From assembly GCF_004345665.1 (NCBI RefSeq), contig NZ_SLWR01000010.1:215977-279976 (forward strand): a DNA stretch of 64,000 bases, given 5' to 3'. Shown here in pieces: positions 1 through 8,808 of this stretch. A program made the position numbers and the translations under genes. Source of the stretch: Kribbella antiqua (GTDB taxonomy: Bacteria; Actinomycetota; Actinomycetes; Propionibacteriales; Kribbellaceae). The notes beneath the pieces were generated by a model. It was not told the DNA's origin. It searched no databases and worked only from the letters and a program-made list of their open reading frames with translations. Every line of letters begins with the position of its first letter. Position 1 is the first letter of the stretch.

Positions 1-1085
1 GCCGACAGGACGTCCTTGCCCGCGAACGGGGCGGTGGAGAAGTTCATGAAGGTGCGCTCGGTGTGCGTCCCGTTCTTGCCGAGGCGCAGGTCGATCGTGC
101 CGGACAGGTCGTCCGGGTACGCGCTCTGCACCCAGGTGTCGAAGGTCGGCAGCAGCGTCGTGACGGCGTACGTCGGGTCCACGGTCACCGGGAAGACTCG
201 AGCCGGATCCATGAACCACTTCGCATCCGGCGCGAGCACCAGCGTCGCCTTACCCGCCGACACCTTCTCCAGCGACATGGCGACCGGCGCCGCGTTCGCC
301 GGCATGCCCGTGTGCTCGTCCTTGACGGCGTCCCACATCTGTCCGACCGGGATCCGCGACCGTACGATGCTCTTCGCGTCGACGAACTCGATCGCGCCAT
401 CCTTCGACTGGCGAGCCGTCAAACCCTTTGTCCGCAAGGGAATCCGCCACACCGGCGCGGTCGCCGGCCGCTGCTTCACCACGAAGTCGGCCTCGAACCC
501 ACTCCGCCGCGCGTCCAGCATTAGGTCCACGCCCGGCTGGATTTCGGCGTACGTCGCCTTGGTCCCGGCGAGACCGGGCTCCGGAAGCTTCCACGGCGCC
601 AGCCACTCGACCTGCCGGCCGGCACCGGCCGTCGCCGACGCGAACACCTGCCCGGCGGCCGCGTTCCGCTTGCCGAGGCGCAGACCGAACTGGTGGCCAC
701 GCGGCGCTACCGCACCATCCGTGCCCTTCGCGAGTGTCAGGTCGACCGGCGACCAAGCACCGTTGGCGGCCTTGAACCGAACGGGCGCCGTATGCGCGTC
801 GGTCGTCATCGTGCCGTCCGGGTTCGCCCACGTCGTGGACGTTGCCGTACGCATCGATTCGACCTCGACACGGCTCCCCTGCGACCGCGCCGTCACCGAC
901 GCCGACACCACATCCGGGCGCGAATTCACCTTCGGCGCCGCCGGTTTCGGATCCGCCGCGGGAGCTGCCTCCGCGGGCTGCCGAGCCTCCAAGCCACTGA
1001 CCAGTAAGGCCGCCGACACCAGGACGGCCACGAACCGCGGGAACTTCTGCACCCGGGCACGCTGCGAACGATCCAGGACAAACAC
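1..1085 (-). CDS. Secreted DNRLRE-domain protein, C-terminus cut by window edge
   Basis: The minus strand stays open from a GTG at 1085 to the window edge, so the gene continues to the left. The GTG follows a GGGGAG Shine-Dalgarno-like stretch. The protein starts with an Arg-rich n-region and a hydrophobic segment (about residues 17-33), then an Ala/Pro-rich linker. Next comes a propeptide-like beta region with motifs such as GAWSPVDLTL and ATYAEIQPGVDLML. It then reaches VFPVTVDPTY followed by DTWVQSAYPDDLSG, the typical start of a DNRLRE domain as found at the front of wall-associated RHS proteins. Its domain order matches the protein at 46320-48140. Whether RHS repeats follow cannot be seen. 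An extracellular role is inferred. Confidence 0.85.
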   Translation of the reverse strand, partial: MFVLDRSQRARVQKFPRFVAVLVSAALLVSGLEARQPAEAAPAADPKPAAPKVNSRPDVVSASVTARSQGSRVEVESMRTATSTTWANPDGTMTTDAHTAPVRFKAANGAWSPVDLTLAKGTDGAVAPRGHQFGLRLGKRNAAAGQVFASATAGAGRQVEWLAPWKLPEPGLAGTKATYAEIQPGVDLMLDARRSGFEADFVVKQRPATAPVWRIPLRTKGLTARQSKDGAIEFVDAKSIVRSRIPVGQMWDAVKDEHTGMPANAAPVAMSLEKVSAGKATLVLAPDAKWFMDPARVFPVTVDPTYAVTTLLPTFDTWVQSAYPDDLSGTIDLRLGKNGTHTERTFMNFSTAPFAGKDVLS

Positions 1086-1359
1086 GATTCCCCACTCCCC
1101 GCTCGACCGGGACAGCACGGATGACTAGGCGGGTCATCCATGGGTCAAGCAGTCGGGACATCGCGCGGCCAGTAGCCGTCGTTACACAAACTGCAACAAC
1201 CTGCAGAAATCGTTGACGTGGGACGGTCGCCCGGCTACAAGCGCCTACGGCCGTGCACAACGACAGGAGGTATCGCCAGATTTGGGGTCGCGGACGGGCT
1301 GTCCGCGCTCAGCGATCCATGCCGGGATCGAACACATCCTGTCGGTCTACACCGGACCG

Positions 1360-2127
1360 TCAGGGGAGGAAGGGGGTCAGTACGGCGAGGAAGTCGTCGA
1401 GGCGTTCGGCGTGGACCCAGTGGCCGGCTCCGGGGACTTCGGCGTACTGGACCTGGGGGAAGTACGACGCGATCGTCGCGCGGTGGTCCTGCTGGACGTA
1501 ATCCGACTTGCCGCCGTAGATGAAGAGGGTCGGGCCGTCGTAGGTCAGGCCCTCGAGGTCCGGCGGCCACCCGGAGATCGACGGCAGCGCGGCCTCGATC
1601 GCCGGGAGGTTCGGGCGCCAGCGAGCGCCGGCGTCGTCGAGGATCAGGTTTTGCAGCAGGAAGGCGCGGGTGCCGGGTGACTGTACGGCGTCGGCCAGTT
1701 GAGCATCCACGTCGGAGCGACGCTGCACCGAGGACAGGTCGGCGGTGCGCATCGCCCGCGCGTACTCGACGAAGGCCGGCGGGTAGGCGACCGGAGCGGC
1801 GTCGACCACGATCAGCCGCTCGACAACACTTGGGTAGCGCAGCGCCGTGAGCATCGCGGTCTTGCCGCCCATCGAGTGCCCGACCAGTGCGACCGGGCCG
1901 ACGCCGAGCGACTCGATCGTCTCGCGTACGTCGTCGGCCATCTCCGGGTAGCTCATCGTGTCGGTGTGCGGCGACGAGCCGTGGTTGCGCAGGTCGAGCG
2001 CGAACACCCGGTGCGCGGACGAGAGCCGCCGGGCCGCGGTCATCCAGTTCCGGCCGGACCCGAACAGTCCGTGCATCACCACGACCGGCGTACCAGTTTC
2101 GCCGTACGACGTGACCGGGAGCTTCAT
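1360..2127 (-). CDS. Alpha/beta hydrolase (YbfF/esterase-like)
   Basis: This is a 255-residue single-domain hydrolase. The nucleophile elbow is GHSMGG (about residue 93), an oxyanion-type HGLFGSG lies near residue 18, and the likely catalytic His is in GAGHWVHAE near the C-terminus. The open frame extends 29 codons upstream, but the ATG at 2127 is preferred: it has an AAAGG ribosome site about 8 bases upstream and gives a normal N-terminus (MKLPVTSYGETG). It lies 10 bases after the stop of the small Cys/His protein, so the two are probably co-transcribed. The substrate is unknown; carboxylesterase or haloperoxidase-like enzymes fit the fold. Confidence 0.88.
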   Translation of the reverse strand: MKLPVTSYGETGTPVVVMHGLFGSGRNWMTAARRLSSAHRVFALDLRNHGSSPHTDTMSYPEMADDVRETIESLGVGPVALVGHSMGGKTAMLTALRYPSVVERLIVVDAAPVAYPPAFVEYARAMRTADLSSVQRRSDVDAQLADAVQSPGTRAFLLQNLILDDAGARWRPNLPAIEAALPSISGWPPDLEGLTYDGPTLFIYGGKSDYVQQDHRATIASYFPQVQYAEVPGAGHWVHAERLDDFLAVLTPFLP

Positions 2128-2137
2128 CGACAACCTT

Positions 2138-2437
2138 TCATCGGCGGCGTTGCCAGCAGGCCGTGTGCCAGTGTCGTCGCTCGTCGAGGGACTGGGAGCC
2201 GCCGATCGCGGCAAGCAGGCTCGGGTTCTCCGGCCACACCACCACGTGCGGAGTGGCGGGCGGGATCAGCTGGTCGCAGCCGGGGCAGCGGTACGCCTTG
2301 CTCGACGCGGACCCGGACACCCGCCGTACGATCCACTCTCCGTCGGCCCGCTCCTCCCGCACCTGGGAACCACCAAGCAGCGGCCGGTCACTCACGGGCC
2401 GCTGCCACTTGGAAGGCTTCCTCTTGCCGGGCGACAT
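2138..2437 (-). CDS. Small conserved Cys/His protein, possible zinc ribbon
   Basis: This is a 99-residue basic protein. A CPGC pair near residue 51 is followed about 36 residues later by H-x-H-x-x-C (HWHTAC), a spacing that could hold one zinc ion. The N-terminus is Lys/Arg-rich. Proteins like this occur in many actinomycetes and are often labelled ATP/GTP-binding, but I see no P-loop. The stop is 10 bases from the start of the alpha/beta hydrolase, suggesting an operon. Function is unknown; nucleic-acid binding is a guess from the basic N-terminus and the metal-ligand pattern. Confidence 0.75.
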   Translation of the reverse strand: MSPGKRKPSKWQRPVSDRPLLGGSQVREERADGEWIVRRVSGSASSKAYRCPGCDQLIPPATPHVVVWPENPSLLAAIGGSQSLDERRHWHTACWQRRR

Positions 2438-2507
2438 AGCCCTTAAAGGCTAGCTGTATGACCCAGCTCACGCCGGGGTGAGCCATGGACCACCCCGGCT
2501 ACGGCTG

Positions 2508-3896
2508 TCAGCTGCGGGCTACCGAGTACGCCGCTGTGCCGATGAGTTCCATCGAGACCTGGAGGCGTTCCAGGCTGACGTTCTTGGCGATGGTGTCCTC
2601 GGGCGAGTGGTACGGCGGTTCGAGGAACGCCGGGGAGATCTCGCCGCGCCAGGAGAAGTTGGCCGACGCGATGCCGACCTCCTGGAACGACTGGTGGTCC
2701 GACGCGCCGCGCTGGACCGGACCGACCATCTGCGGGTCGTACCCGAGCCGCACACCGGCCGCGCGTACGGCGTCGGTCGCGGTGTTGGCGAGACCGGTGA
2801 ACGACAGCAGCCAGTAGGTGATCGCCGGGTCCCAGCTGGTGGCGACCATGTCGTTCTGGAAGACGGCCTTGTAGCGATCGCGCTGGTCCTGCGCGAGCTG
2901 CGCCACGTGGTACCGCGACCCGATCAGGCCCTGCTCCTCCGATCCCCAGAGCGCGAACCGTAGCGTCGCACTCGTCGGGATCCGGCTGAACACCCGCGCC
3001 AGCTCCATCGTCAGCACGGTCCCGGAGCCGTCGTCGTTGGCGCCGGGCGCACCGATCACCGAGTCGTAGTGACCACTCACCATCACGATCGGCGAGTTCG
3101 CACCGCGACCGCGGCGCTCGCCGATCACGTTGTTCGAGATGAGTCCGCGGTGCGCCGTCGTACTGATCCGCAACGGCAGTGTGTTGACTACGGCCAGCGC
3201 CTCGCGGATCAGCCGCTTCTGCACCTGCGCCACCCCGATCACCGGGATCGGCGCGTCGGTCAGTCCAGCCGGCTGGAACGCGGACGCCCGGCGCGGGAAC
3301 ACCAGGTCGGCCGGCAGCAGGATCACACCGACGGCTCCACGCGCCACAGCCTCCGCGACAAAGGCTGGGCGCGCGGCCGCGGTGTCGTCCGTGATGACGA
3401 TCGCGCCGGTGACGTCGGCCGGCCAGACCGGGGCGGTTGCCGGGCCGACGTCACGGACCGGACCTTCCACGGTGACGTCGAGCTTGCCGCCGGGTGCGGC
3501 GCCGGCCTGCCAGCAGAGGTCGTCCGGCAGGATGCCGCGGACGTCCTCGATCTGGGCGATGAACTTGTCCGCGACCGGGAAGGGCTCCAGCCGCGTGTTG
3601 TACCCGAACTTGTCGAGCTGGCCGGCGATGTAGTCCGCCGCGCGCTTTTCACTCGCCGTACCGCCGATCCGCGGCCCGATGTCCTCCGACAGCACTTCCA
3701 GGTGGCGCAGCGCCCGCTCCGAGGACAGGTTCGCCACGATCTGACGGTCGTACCGGTCCAGGTTCGGGCGGTTCACCGCGCCGGGCCGTGGGTCGTCCGC
3801 GGCCCAGGCGGGAGCGGCGGGCAGAGCGGTGGCAGCGGTCACTCCGGCGACGGCGCCAAGCAAGCCACGCCGACTCAAACCGGATCTATCCGTCAT
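2508..3896 (-). CDS. Tat-exported M28-family zinc aminopeptidase
   Basis: This 462-residue secreted peptidase begins with a twin-arginine signal (SRRGLLGAVAG then AAPAWA), so export is folded and metal-loaded. A PA-type insertion appears to lie around residues 130-240. The M28 metal site follows: GHYDSVIGAPGANDDGSG supplies the His and bridging Asp, SEEQGLIGS the catalytic Glu pair, and later SDHQSF another His. Family members remove N-terminal amino acids from peptides outside the cell. The ATG at 3896 follows GAGGAGAT. The gene is probably monocistronic, with about 130 bases to the next start. The family call is firm; substrate preference cannot be read. Confidence 0.92.
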   Translation of the reverse strand: MTDRSGLSRRGLLGAVAGVTAATALPAAPAWAADDPRPGAVNRPNLDRYDRQIVANLSSERALRHLEVLSEDIGPRIGGTASEKRAADYIAGQLDKFGYNTRLEPFPVADKFIAQIEDVRGILPDDLCWQAGAAPGGKLDVTVEGPVRDVGPATAPVWPADVTGAIVITDDTAAARPAFVAEAVARGAVGVILLPADLVFPRRASAFQPAGLTDAPIPVIGVAQVQKRLIREALAVVNTLPLRISTTAHRGLISNNVIGERRGRGANSPIVMVSGHYDSVIGAPGANDDGSGTVLTMELARVFSRIPTSATLRFALWGSEEQGLIGSRYHVAQLAQDQRDRYKAVFQNDMVATSWDPAITYWLLSFTGLANTATDAVRAAGVRLGYDPQMVGPVQRGASDHQSFQEVGIASANFSWRGEISPAFLEPPYHSPEDTIAKNVSLERLQVSMELIGTAAYSVARS

Positions 3897-4026
3897 GCAG
3901 ATCTCCTCACAAGGTGGGCGGCCCCGAGAGCAGGAACCGTAACCGATCCGCCACCCGGGCGCCGCACCTCGTGAAGTTTTTTCCTGAGCAACACGGGGAA
4001 ACCCGCATCGCCGCGCCGAACGACGG

Positions 4027-5070
4027 TCAGCGCTGGTCGCGGAGCTCGCTGCCGACCTCGTGCATGTGCTGCAGACCCATCCGGTACGACTCGACCAGCC
4101 CGGTGCTCAGGTAGGGCATGCCGATCCGTTCGCAGTACGCGCGGACGATCGGCTGGGCGAAGCGCAGGTTCGCCCGCGGCATGCTCGGGAAGAGGTGATG
4201 CTCGATCTGGTAGTTCAGCCCACCCATCATCCAGTCGGTGACCAGACCGCCGTTCACGTTCCGCGAGGTCAGCACCTGCTTCTCCAGGTGACCCCACTGC
4301 TCGTCACCGTCGGGCATCTCCATGCCCTTGTGGTTCGGCGCGAACACGCTGCCGAGGTGCAGGCCGAAGATCATGTGGTGGATCAGCGCGAACAGCACCG
4401 CCTGGCCCGGCGACATGATCAGGAAGAGGGCGGTGAAGTACAGCACCAGGTGGGCGGCCATCAGGCCGAGCTCGACCTGGGCCTCGCGGCGCGGGCGGCC
4501 CAGCAGGAAGCGAATGCTGGAGACCTTGAGGTTGAATCCCTCGAGCGTAAGCAGCGGGAAGAAGATCTTCGCCTGGTTACGGCTCAGCCAGCCGTGCACG
4601 CCGGTGCGGCCCTCGGCCTGCTCGAGCGTCCAGACCAGCACGCCTTCGCCGACGTCCGGATCCTTGTCCGTGTGGTTCGGGTTGGCGTGGTGCCGGTTGT
4701 GTTTGTCGTTCCACCAGCCGTAGCTCATCCCGAGCAGCAGGTTGCCGTGCAGCATGCCGATCCAGTCGTGCAGCTTGCGCGAGCCCGCGATCTGCTGGTG
4801 ACCTGCGTCGTGGCCGAAGAACGCGGCCCGGGTGGTGAGGATGCCGAGCGGGATCGCGAGGAAGAGCACCCACCAGGAGCTGCCCAGGATCGCGATCCCC
4901 GCCCAGGTCGCGGCCATCAGGGCGAGGTTGATGCCGATTGCCATCGCGTAGGCCGCCGTACGACGCTCGAGCAGCCCGGCGGATTTGATCTCCCGCAGGA
5001 GGGGCGCGAAGTCGCTGCCCTTGGTGGCAAGGCGCGTGGAAGTAGCGGGTGATGCCAATGGCTGAGCCAT
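4027..5070 (-). CDS. Membrane fatty acid desaturase (acyl-CoA/acyl-lipid)
   Basis: This is a 347-residue integral membrane di-iron desaturase. The three histidine clusters are present in order: HDAGH (about residue 89), HNRHH (about 124) and QIEHHLFPSMPR (about 289). Hydrophobic pairs before the first box and in the middle (about 190-225) match the four-helix topology. The QIEHH form is typical of front-end and delta-6-like desaturases and of bacterial homologues. It would introduce a double bond into membrane acyl chains, using ferredoxin or a reductase encoded elsewhere. The ATG at 5070 follows GAGGACC. Regiospecificity cannot be told from sequence. Confidence 0.93.
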   Translation of the reverse strand: MAQPLASPATSTRLATKGSDFAPLLREIKSAGLLERRTAAYAMAIGINLALMAATWAGIAILGSSWWVLFLAIPLGILTTRAAFFGHDAGHQQIAGSRKLHDWIGMLHGNLLLGMSYGWWNDKHNRHHANPNHTDKDPDVGEGVLVWTLEQAEGRTGVHGWLSRNQAKIFFPLLTLEGFNLKVSSIRFLLGRPRREAQVELGLMAAHLVLYFTALFLIMSPGQAVLFALIHHMIFGLHLGSVFAPNHKGMEMPDGDEQWGHLEKQVLTSRNVNGGLVTDWMMGGLNYQIEHHLFPSMPRANLRFAQPIVRAYCERIGMPYLSTGLVESYRMGLQHMHEVGSELRDQR

Positions 5071-5300
5071 TCAGGTCCTCGTCTCAGAGCGGTGGGGGCC
5101 TAGGCGTACAGCCACGGCCAGCGTACGTCATCAAGCCTCGTCGCCCTAACGGCTGAGCACACTCCTGCCAGCACCCGGATCGGCCGGGGTGCAAACTCCC
5201 GGGAACAGAGGGGGGTTAGCCCCACTGCCCAGAGCCTTACGCTCGGTCATGATGGTGGATGCCGGGCCACGCCGTACCGGCTCTGGACACGGGAGAGACC

Positions 5301-6596
5301 ATGACGACCATTGCCACACAGTCGCCGCCGATGCGGTATCCCAAGCTTGCGCAGCCGTGGGTCGCGCTGTTCCTGGCGATTCTGGCTGAGCTCGGGATCG
5401 CCTTCTTCGTGCTGAACGTGGTGGCCGTGCCGCTGATCGCGGTCTGGGTCGGTATCCCGATGCTGCTCGCTTTCGTGCCGGCCACTCGCTGGTTCGCGAA
5501 CTGCCACCGGACCATGTTGGCCGGTGTCCTCGGCGAGCCGATTCCACGGCCGTACAAGAAGCCACCGATGCCAGGCGTGTTGATGTGGCTGCGGACCACG
5601 CTGACCGACCCGGCGACCTGGCGCGACATCGCCTGGCTGCTGGTGAACGCGGTCGTCGGGTTCACGCTGAATCTGCTGTCCGCCGTCCTGTTCCTGGCCG
5701 GGCTCTTCTACCTGGTCTATCCGCTGCTCGTCGGCGTCACGCCGGAGGGCGTCTTCACCGAGCCGTTGGGCGGACTGTTCACGGTGAACTTCTGGACCAG
5801 CTTCCTGCTGCTGCCGGTCGCCCTGCTGGCGTTCCTGATCTGGCAGGCCGCCGGCGAGCGGCTGCTGAAGGCGAACGCGTTCATGGCCCGGTCGCTGCTC
5901 GGCCCGACCGAGAGCGCCAAGCTGGCGATCCGGGTCCGGGAGCTGGCCGAGTCCCGGGCCGAGACCGTCGACACTCAGGCGGCCGAGCTGCGCCGGATCG
6001 AGCGCGACCTGCACGACGGCGCCCAGGCCCGGCTGGCCGCGCTGAGCATGAACCTCGGTATGGCCGAGGAGATGGTCGCTCGCGACCCGGCGCAGGCGGC
6101 GGCTCTGCTGACGGAGGCGCGCGAATCCGCGAGTACGGCGCTGTCCGAGCTGCGCGACCTGGTCCGTGGGATCCACCCGCCGGTGCTGGCCGACCGCGGG
6201 CTGGAAGGTGCGGTCAAGGCGCTCGCGCTGTCCTGCCCGTTCAAGGTCGACGTCACCTTCGACGTGCCGGGGCGACCACCAGCGCCAGTCGAGTCGGCGG
6301 CGTACTTCGCGATCGCAGAGGCGCTGGCGAACGCCGTGAAGTACTCGGCGGCGACGACGGCCTGGGTCCAGATCACCCATGAGCAGGAGAAGCTGCACAT
6401 GATCGTCGGCGACGACGGCGTGGGAGGTGCGGAGGTCAAGCCCGGTGGGGGTCTGTACGGTATCGAGCGGCGGCTGGCCGCCTTCGACGGTACGTTGACC
6501 GTGGTGAGCCCGACGGGCGGGCCGACCACCGTGATCATGGAGCTGCCTTGCGAGTCCTCATCGCTGAAGACCACGCCCTCCTCCGGGACGGCCTGA
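5301..6596 (+). CDS. NarL-type sensor histidine kinase with membrane sensor domain
   Basis: This is a 431-residue kinase. The N-terminal half carries four to five hydrophobic segments and resembles the actinobacterial putative-sensor domain. A coiled region (about 200-230) leads to the HisKA_3 dimerisation helix, with phospho-acceptor His238 in RDLHDGAQ. The HATPase domain follows, with ANAVKYS (N-box), DDGVGG (G1) and GLYGIERR (G2). The ATG at 5301 is chosen over an in-frame upstream start because GGGAGA lies 7 bases before it. The next gene starts inside its 3-prime end, so kinase and regulator are translationally coupled. The signal is unknown; members often respond to membrane or envelope stress. 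Confidence 0.93.
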   Translation: MTTIATQSPPMRYPKLAQPWVALFLAILAELGIAFFVLNVVAVPLIAVWVGIPMLLAFVPATRWFANCHRTMLAGVLGEPIPRPYKKPPMPGVLMWLRTTLTDPATWRDIAWLLVNAVVGFTLNLLSAVLFLAGLFYLVYPLLVGVTPEGVFTEPLGGLFTVNFWTSFLLLPVALLAFLIWQAAGERLLKANAFMARSLLGPTESAKLAIRVRELAESRAETVDTQAAELRRIERDLHDGAQARLAALSMNLGMAEEMVARDPAQAAALLTEARESASTALSELRDLVRGIHPPVLADRGLEGAVKALALSCPFKVDVTFDVPGRPPAPVESAAYFAIAEALANAVKYSAATTAWVQITHEQEKLHMIVGDDGVGGAEVKPGGGLYGIERRLAAFDGTLTVVSPTGGPTTVIMELPCESSSLKTTPSSGTA

Positions 6597-7195
6597 TCCG
6601 CCTGCTGGAGGCGCACGACTTCGAGGTCGTCGAGGCGGTCGACAACGGTCCCCGGCTGGTGCCCGCGCTGGTGGAGCACCGGCCGGATGTGGCCGTGGTC
6701 GACGTACGGCTGCCACCGACGTTCACCGACGAGGGGCTGAAGGCCGCGATCGAGGCGCGCCGGCAGGTGCCGGGGCTGCCGATCCTGGTGTTGTCGCAGT
6801 ACGTCGAGCAGCTGTACGCGCGGGAACTGCTGACCGGCGGCGGAGGCGCGGTCGGCTACCTGCTGAAGGACCGGGTCTCGAACGTCGCCGAGTTCCTGGA
6901 TTCGGTACGACGGGTCGCGGGCGGCGGCACGGCGATGGACCCGGACGTGATCGGCCAACTGCTGGCCCGCAACACTCGCGACGAACCGATCAGCCGGCTC
7001 ACGCCGCGGGAGTCCGAGGTCCTCGGCCTGATGGCGGAAGGTCGCTCCAACGCCGCCATCGCCAACGCCCTCTTCGTCACCGAGAAGGCAGTCAGCAAAC
7101 ACACCAACAACATCTTCGCCAAACTCGACCTGCCACCCTCAGAAGACGACAACCGCCGGGTGATGGCGGTCCTCACCTACCTGTCGTCACGCTGA
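6548..7195 (+). CDS. LuxR/NarL-family response regulator
   Basis: This 215-residue regulator is the partner of the preceding kinase. The receiver domain (1-125) has the acidic pair in AEDH, phospho-acceptor Asp52 in VVDVRLPP and the conserved Lys in LLKDRV. The C-terminal helix-turn-helix begins at RLTPRESEVLGLMAEG and includes NAAIANALFVTEKAVSKHTNNI, the LuxR signature. It starts at a TTG that overlaps the kinase gene by 49 bases; no ATG or GTG gives a complete receiver domain. It likely regulates its own operon and unknown targets. It converges on the ABC transporter genes with only 9 bases between the stops. Confidence 0.93.
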   Translation: MRVLIAEDHALLRDGLIRLLEAHDFEVVEAVDNGPRLVPALVEHRPDVAVVDVRLPPTFTDEGLKAAIEARRQVPGLPILVLSQYVEQLYARELLTGGGGAVGYLLKDRVSNVAEFLDSVRRVAGGGTAMDPDVIGQLLARNTRDEPISRLTPRESEVLGLMAEGRSNAAIANALFVTEKAVSKHTNNIFAKLDLPPSEDDNRRVMAVLTYLSSR

Positions 7196-7204
7196 CGAAA
7201 CCGG

Positions 7205-7945
7205 TCACCCCTCGCGCTGGCGGATTCGGCTGAGGAATTCGCGGGTGCGGGGCTCGCGGGGGTTTCCGAAGAGCTGGTCGGGCGGGCCGATCTCCAACGG
7301 ACGCCCGTGGTGCAGGAAGCACACCTGGTCGGCGACCTCTCGCGCGAACGCCATCTCGTGGGTGCAGATGAGCATGGTGATGCCGTCGGAGCGCAGGTCG
7401 CGGAGCAAGTCGAGGACTTCGCCGACCAGTTCCGGGTCCAGCGCCGAGGTGATCTCGTCGAGCAGCATCAGCGCCGGCGAGTTCACCAGCGCCCGCGCGA
7501 TCGCGGCACGCTGCTGCTGACCACCTGACAGCTCGTCCGGCTTCGCCGACGCCTTGTCCGCGAGCCCAACCCGGTCGAGCACCTCGAGTGCCCGCGCCCG
7601 CGCGACATCCCGGCGTACTCGATGAACTCGGATCGGGGCCAGCGTGACGTTGTCGAGCACCGAGAGATGCGGAAACAGGTTGTAGGACTGGAAGACGACG
7701 CCGATACCGGACCGGATCTTGTCGGCGTCGGCCCGCGGATCGGTGATGTCCACACCGTTCAGCGAGATCACGCCGTCGTCGACGGTCTCGAGCAGGTTGA
7801 CGCAGCGCAGCAGCGTCGACTTCCCCGATCCCGACGCGCCGATCAGTACGACGCACGAGCCTTCGTCGACGTCCAGATCGAAGTCGTCGAGTACGACGTT
7901 CGCGCCGTACGCCTTCCGCACTCCCCGCAGCGACAGCAGGCTCAC
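7205..7945 (-). CDS. Polar amino-acid ABC transporter, ATPase
   Basis: This is a 246-residue ATP-binding subunit. Walker A GASGSGKST is near residue 36, the Q-loop is in VVFQSYNLFPHLSVLDN, the signature is LSGGQQQR, Walker B is ALMLLDEITSALDP, and the switch His is in CTHEM. The FQSYNLFPH form is typical of the GlnQ/HisP group that imports polar amino acids. The GTG start overlaps the permease stop as GTGA, and the permease overlaps the binding protein in the same way. The three genes are therefore one coupled operon reading binding protein, permease, ATPase. Confidence 0.93.
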   Translation of the reverse strand: MSLLSLRGVRKAYGANVVLDDFDLDVDEGSCVVLIGASGSGKSTLLRCVNLLETVDDGVISLNGVDITDPRADADKIRSGIGVVFQSYNLFPHLSVLDNVTLAPIRVHRVRRDVARARALEVLDRVGLADKASAKPDELSGGQQQRAAIARALVNSPALMLLDEITSALDPELVGEVLDLLRDLRSDGITMLICTHEMAFAREVADQVCFLHHGRPLEIGPPDQLFGNPREPRTREFLSRIRQREG

Positions 7946-8808
7946 ACCGGACCACCTCCCCCGCCGTACCAGCCTTGTCGGCGGGCGACGTAATCGGTCA
8001 GCCGGGTCAGCGGGATCGTCAGCGCGACGAAGAGCAGCCCGGCCACGACGTACGGCGTGAAGTTGAAGTCGATCGCCGTCTCGAGCTGGGCCGCGCGGAT
8101 CGCGTCGATCACCCCGAGGACCGCGATCAGCCCGGAGTCCTTCTGCAGGCTGACGAAGTCGTTCAGCAACGGCGGCAGAACCCGGCGCACGGCTTGCGGC
8201 AGTACGACGAAGCGCAACGTCTGCCGATACGACAAGCCCAGCGACCGCGCGGCCGCTCGTTGCGACGGGTGCACCGATTCGATGCCCGCGCGAAACACCT
8301 CGGCGACGTACGACGAATAGGTCAGCACCAAAGCGGCGCCACCCCAGATCACCGCCTGGTTCGGGAGACCGCGCAGTTGCAGCGCAGGCACGCCGAAGCC
8401 GAGCAGGAAGATCACCAGCAGCAGCGGCAACCCGCGGAACACATCCGTGTACGCCGCGGCGAACACGCGGAGCGGGAAGAAGATCGGCCCGCGCAGGGTC
8501 CGCATGATCGCCAGCGCCATCCCGATGATCACGATCAGGACGGCGCAGACCAGCATCACCCGGATGTTCAGCCAGAGGCCCTGCGCGACGGTCGGCAGCG
8601 CCTGCCAGCCGCGGTGGACGTCGAAGAACGTGTCCCGCACCCGCGGCCAGCCCGGCGTCGAGCCGATGCCGACGGCAACCACCACCAGCACCACGATCGA
8701 GCTCACCGCCGCGATCAGGGTGGACCGCTGCGCCCGCCGGCGCCGGTACGCGATCCGTTCCTGCTGCAGCGCCGACGGTCGCCAGTCGCTCACACCGGAG
8801 GAGCTCAC
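7942..8808 (-). CDS. Polar amino-acid ABC transporter, permease
   Basis: This 288-residue permease of the HisM/GlnP class has a cytosolic N-terminus and a first helix at about residues 28-48. The long loop region is followed by the core helices and the EAA-type loop GIESVHPSQRAAARSLGLSYRQTLRFVVLPQA that contacts the ATPase. The reading frame runs open far upstream, but the GTG at 8808 is preferred because it overlaps the binding-protein stop (GTGA), matching the overlap at its other end. A GTG at 8793 is the alternative. It forms the membrane channel with the neighbouring subunits, probably as a homodimer because only one permease gene is present. Confidence 0.88.
   Translation of the reverse strand: MSSSGVSDWRPSALQQERIAYRRRRAQRSTLIAAVSSIVVLVVVAVGIGSTPGWPRVRDTFFDVHRGWQALPTVAQGLWLNIRVMLVCAVLIVIIGMALAIMRTLRGPIFFPLRVFAAAYTDVFRGLPLLLVIFLLGFGVPALQLRGLPNQAVIWGGAALVLTYSSYVAEVFRAGIESVHPSQRAAARSLGLSYRQTLRFVVLPQAVRRVLPPLLNDFVSLQKDSGLIAVLGVIDAIRAAQLETAIDFNFTPYVVAGLLFVALTIPLTRLTDYVARRQGWYGGGGGPV

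Noticed and set aside
16-1128. Long plus-strand ORF opposite the left-edge gene
   Set aside because: It is antisense to a minus-strand frame with signal peptide and DNRLRE motifs; its own translation is low-complexity Arg/Ser/Ala sequence with no ribosome site.
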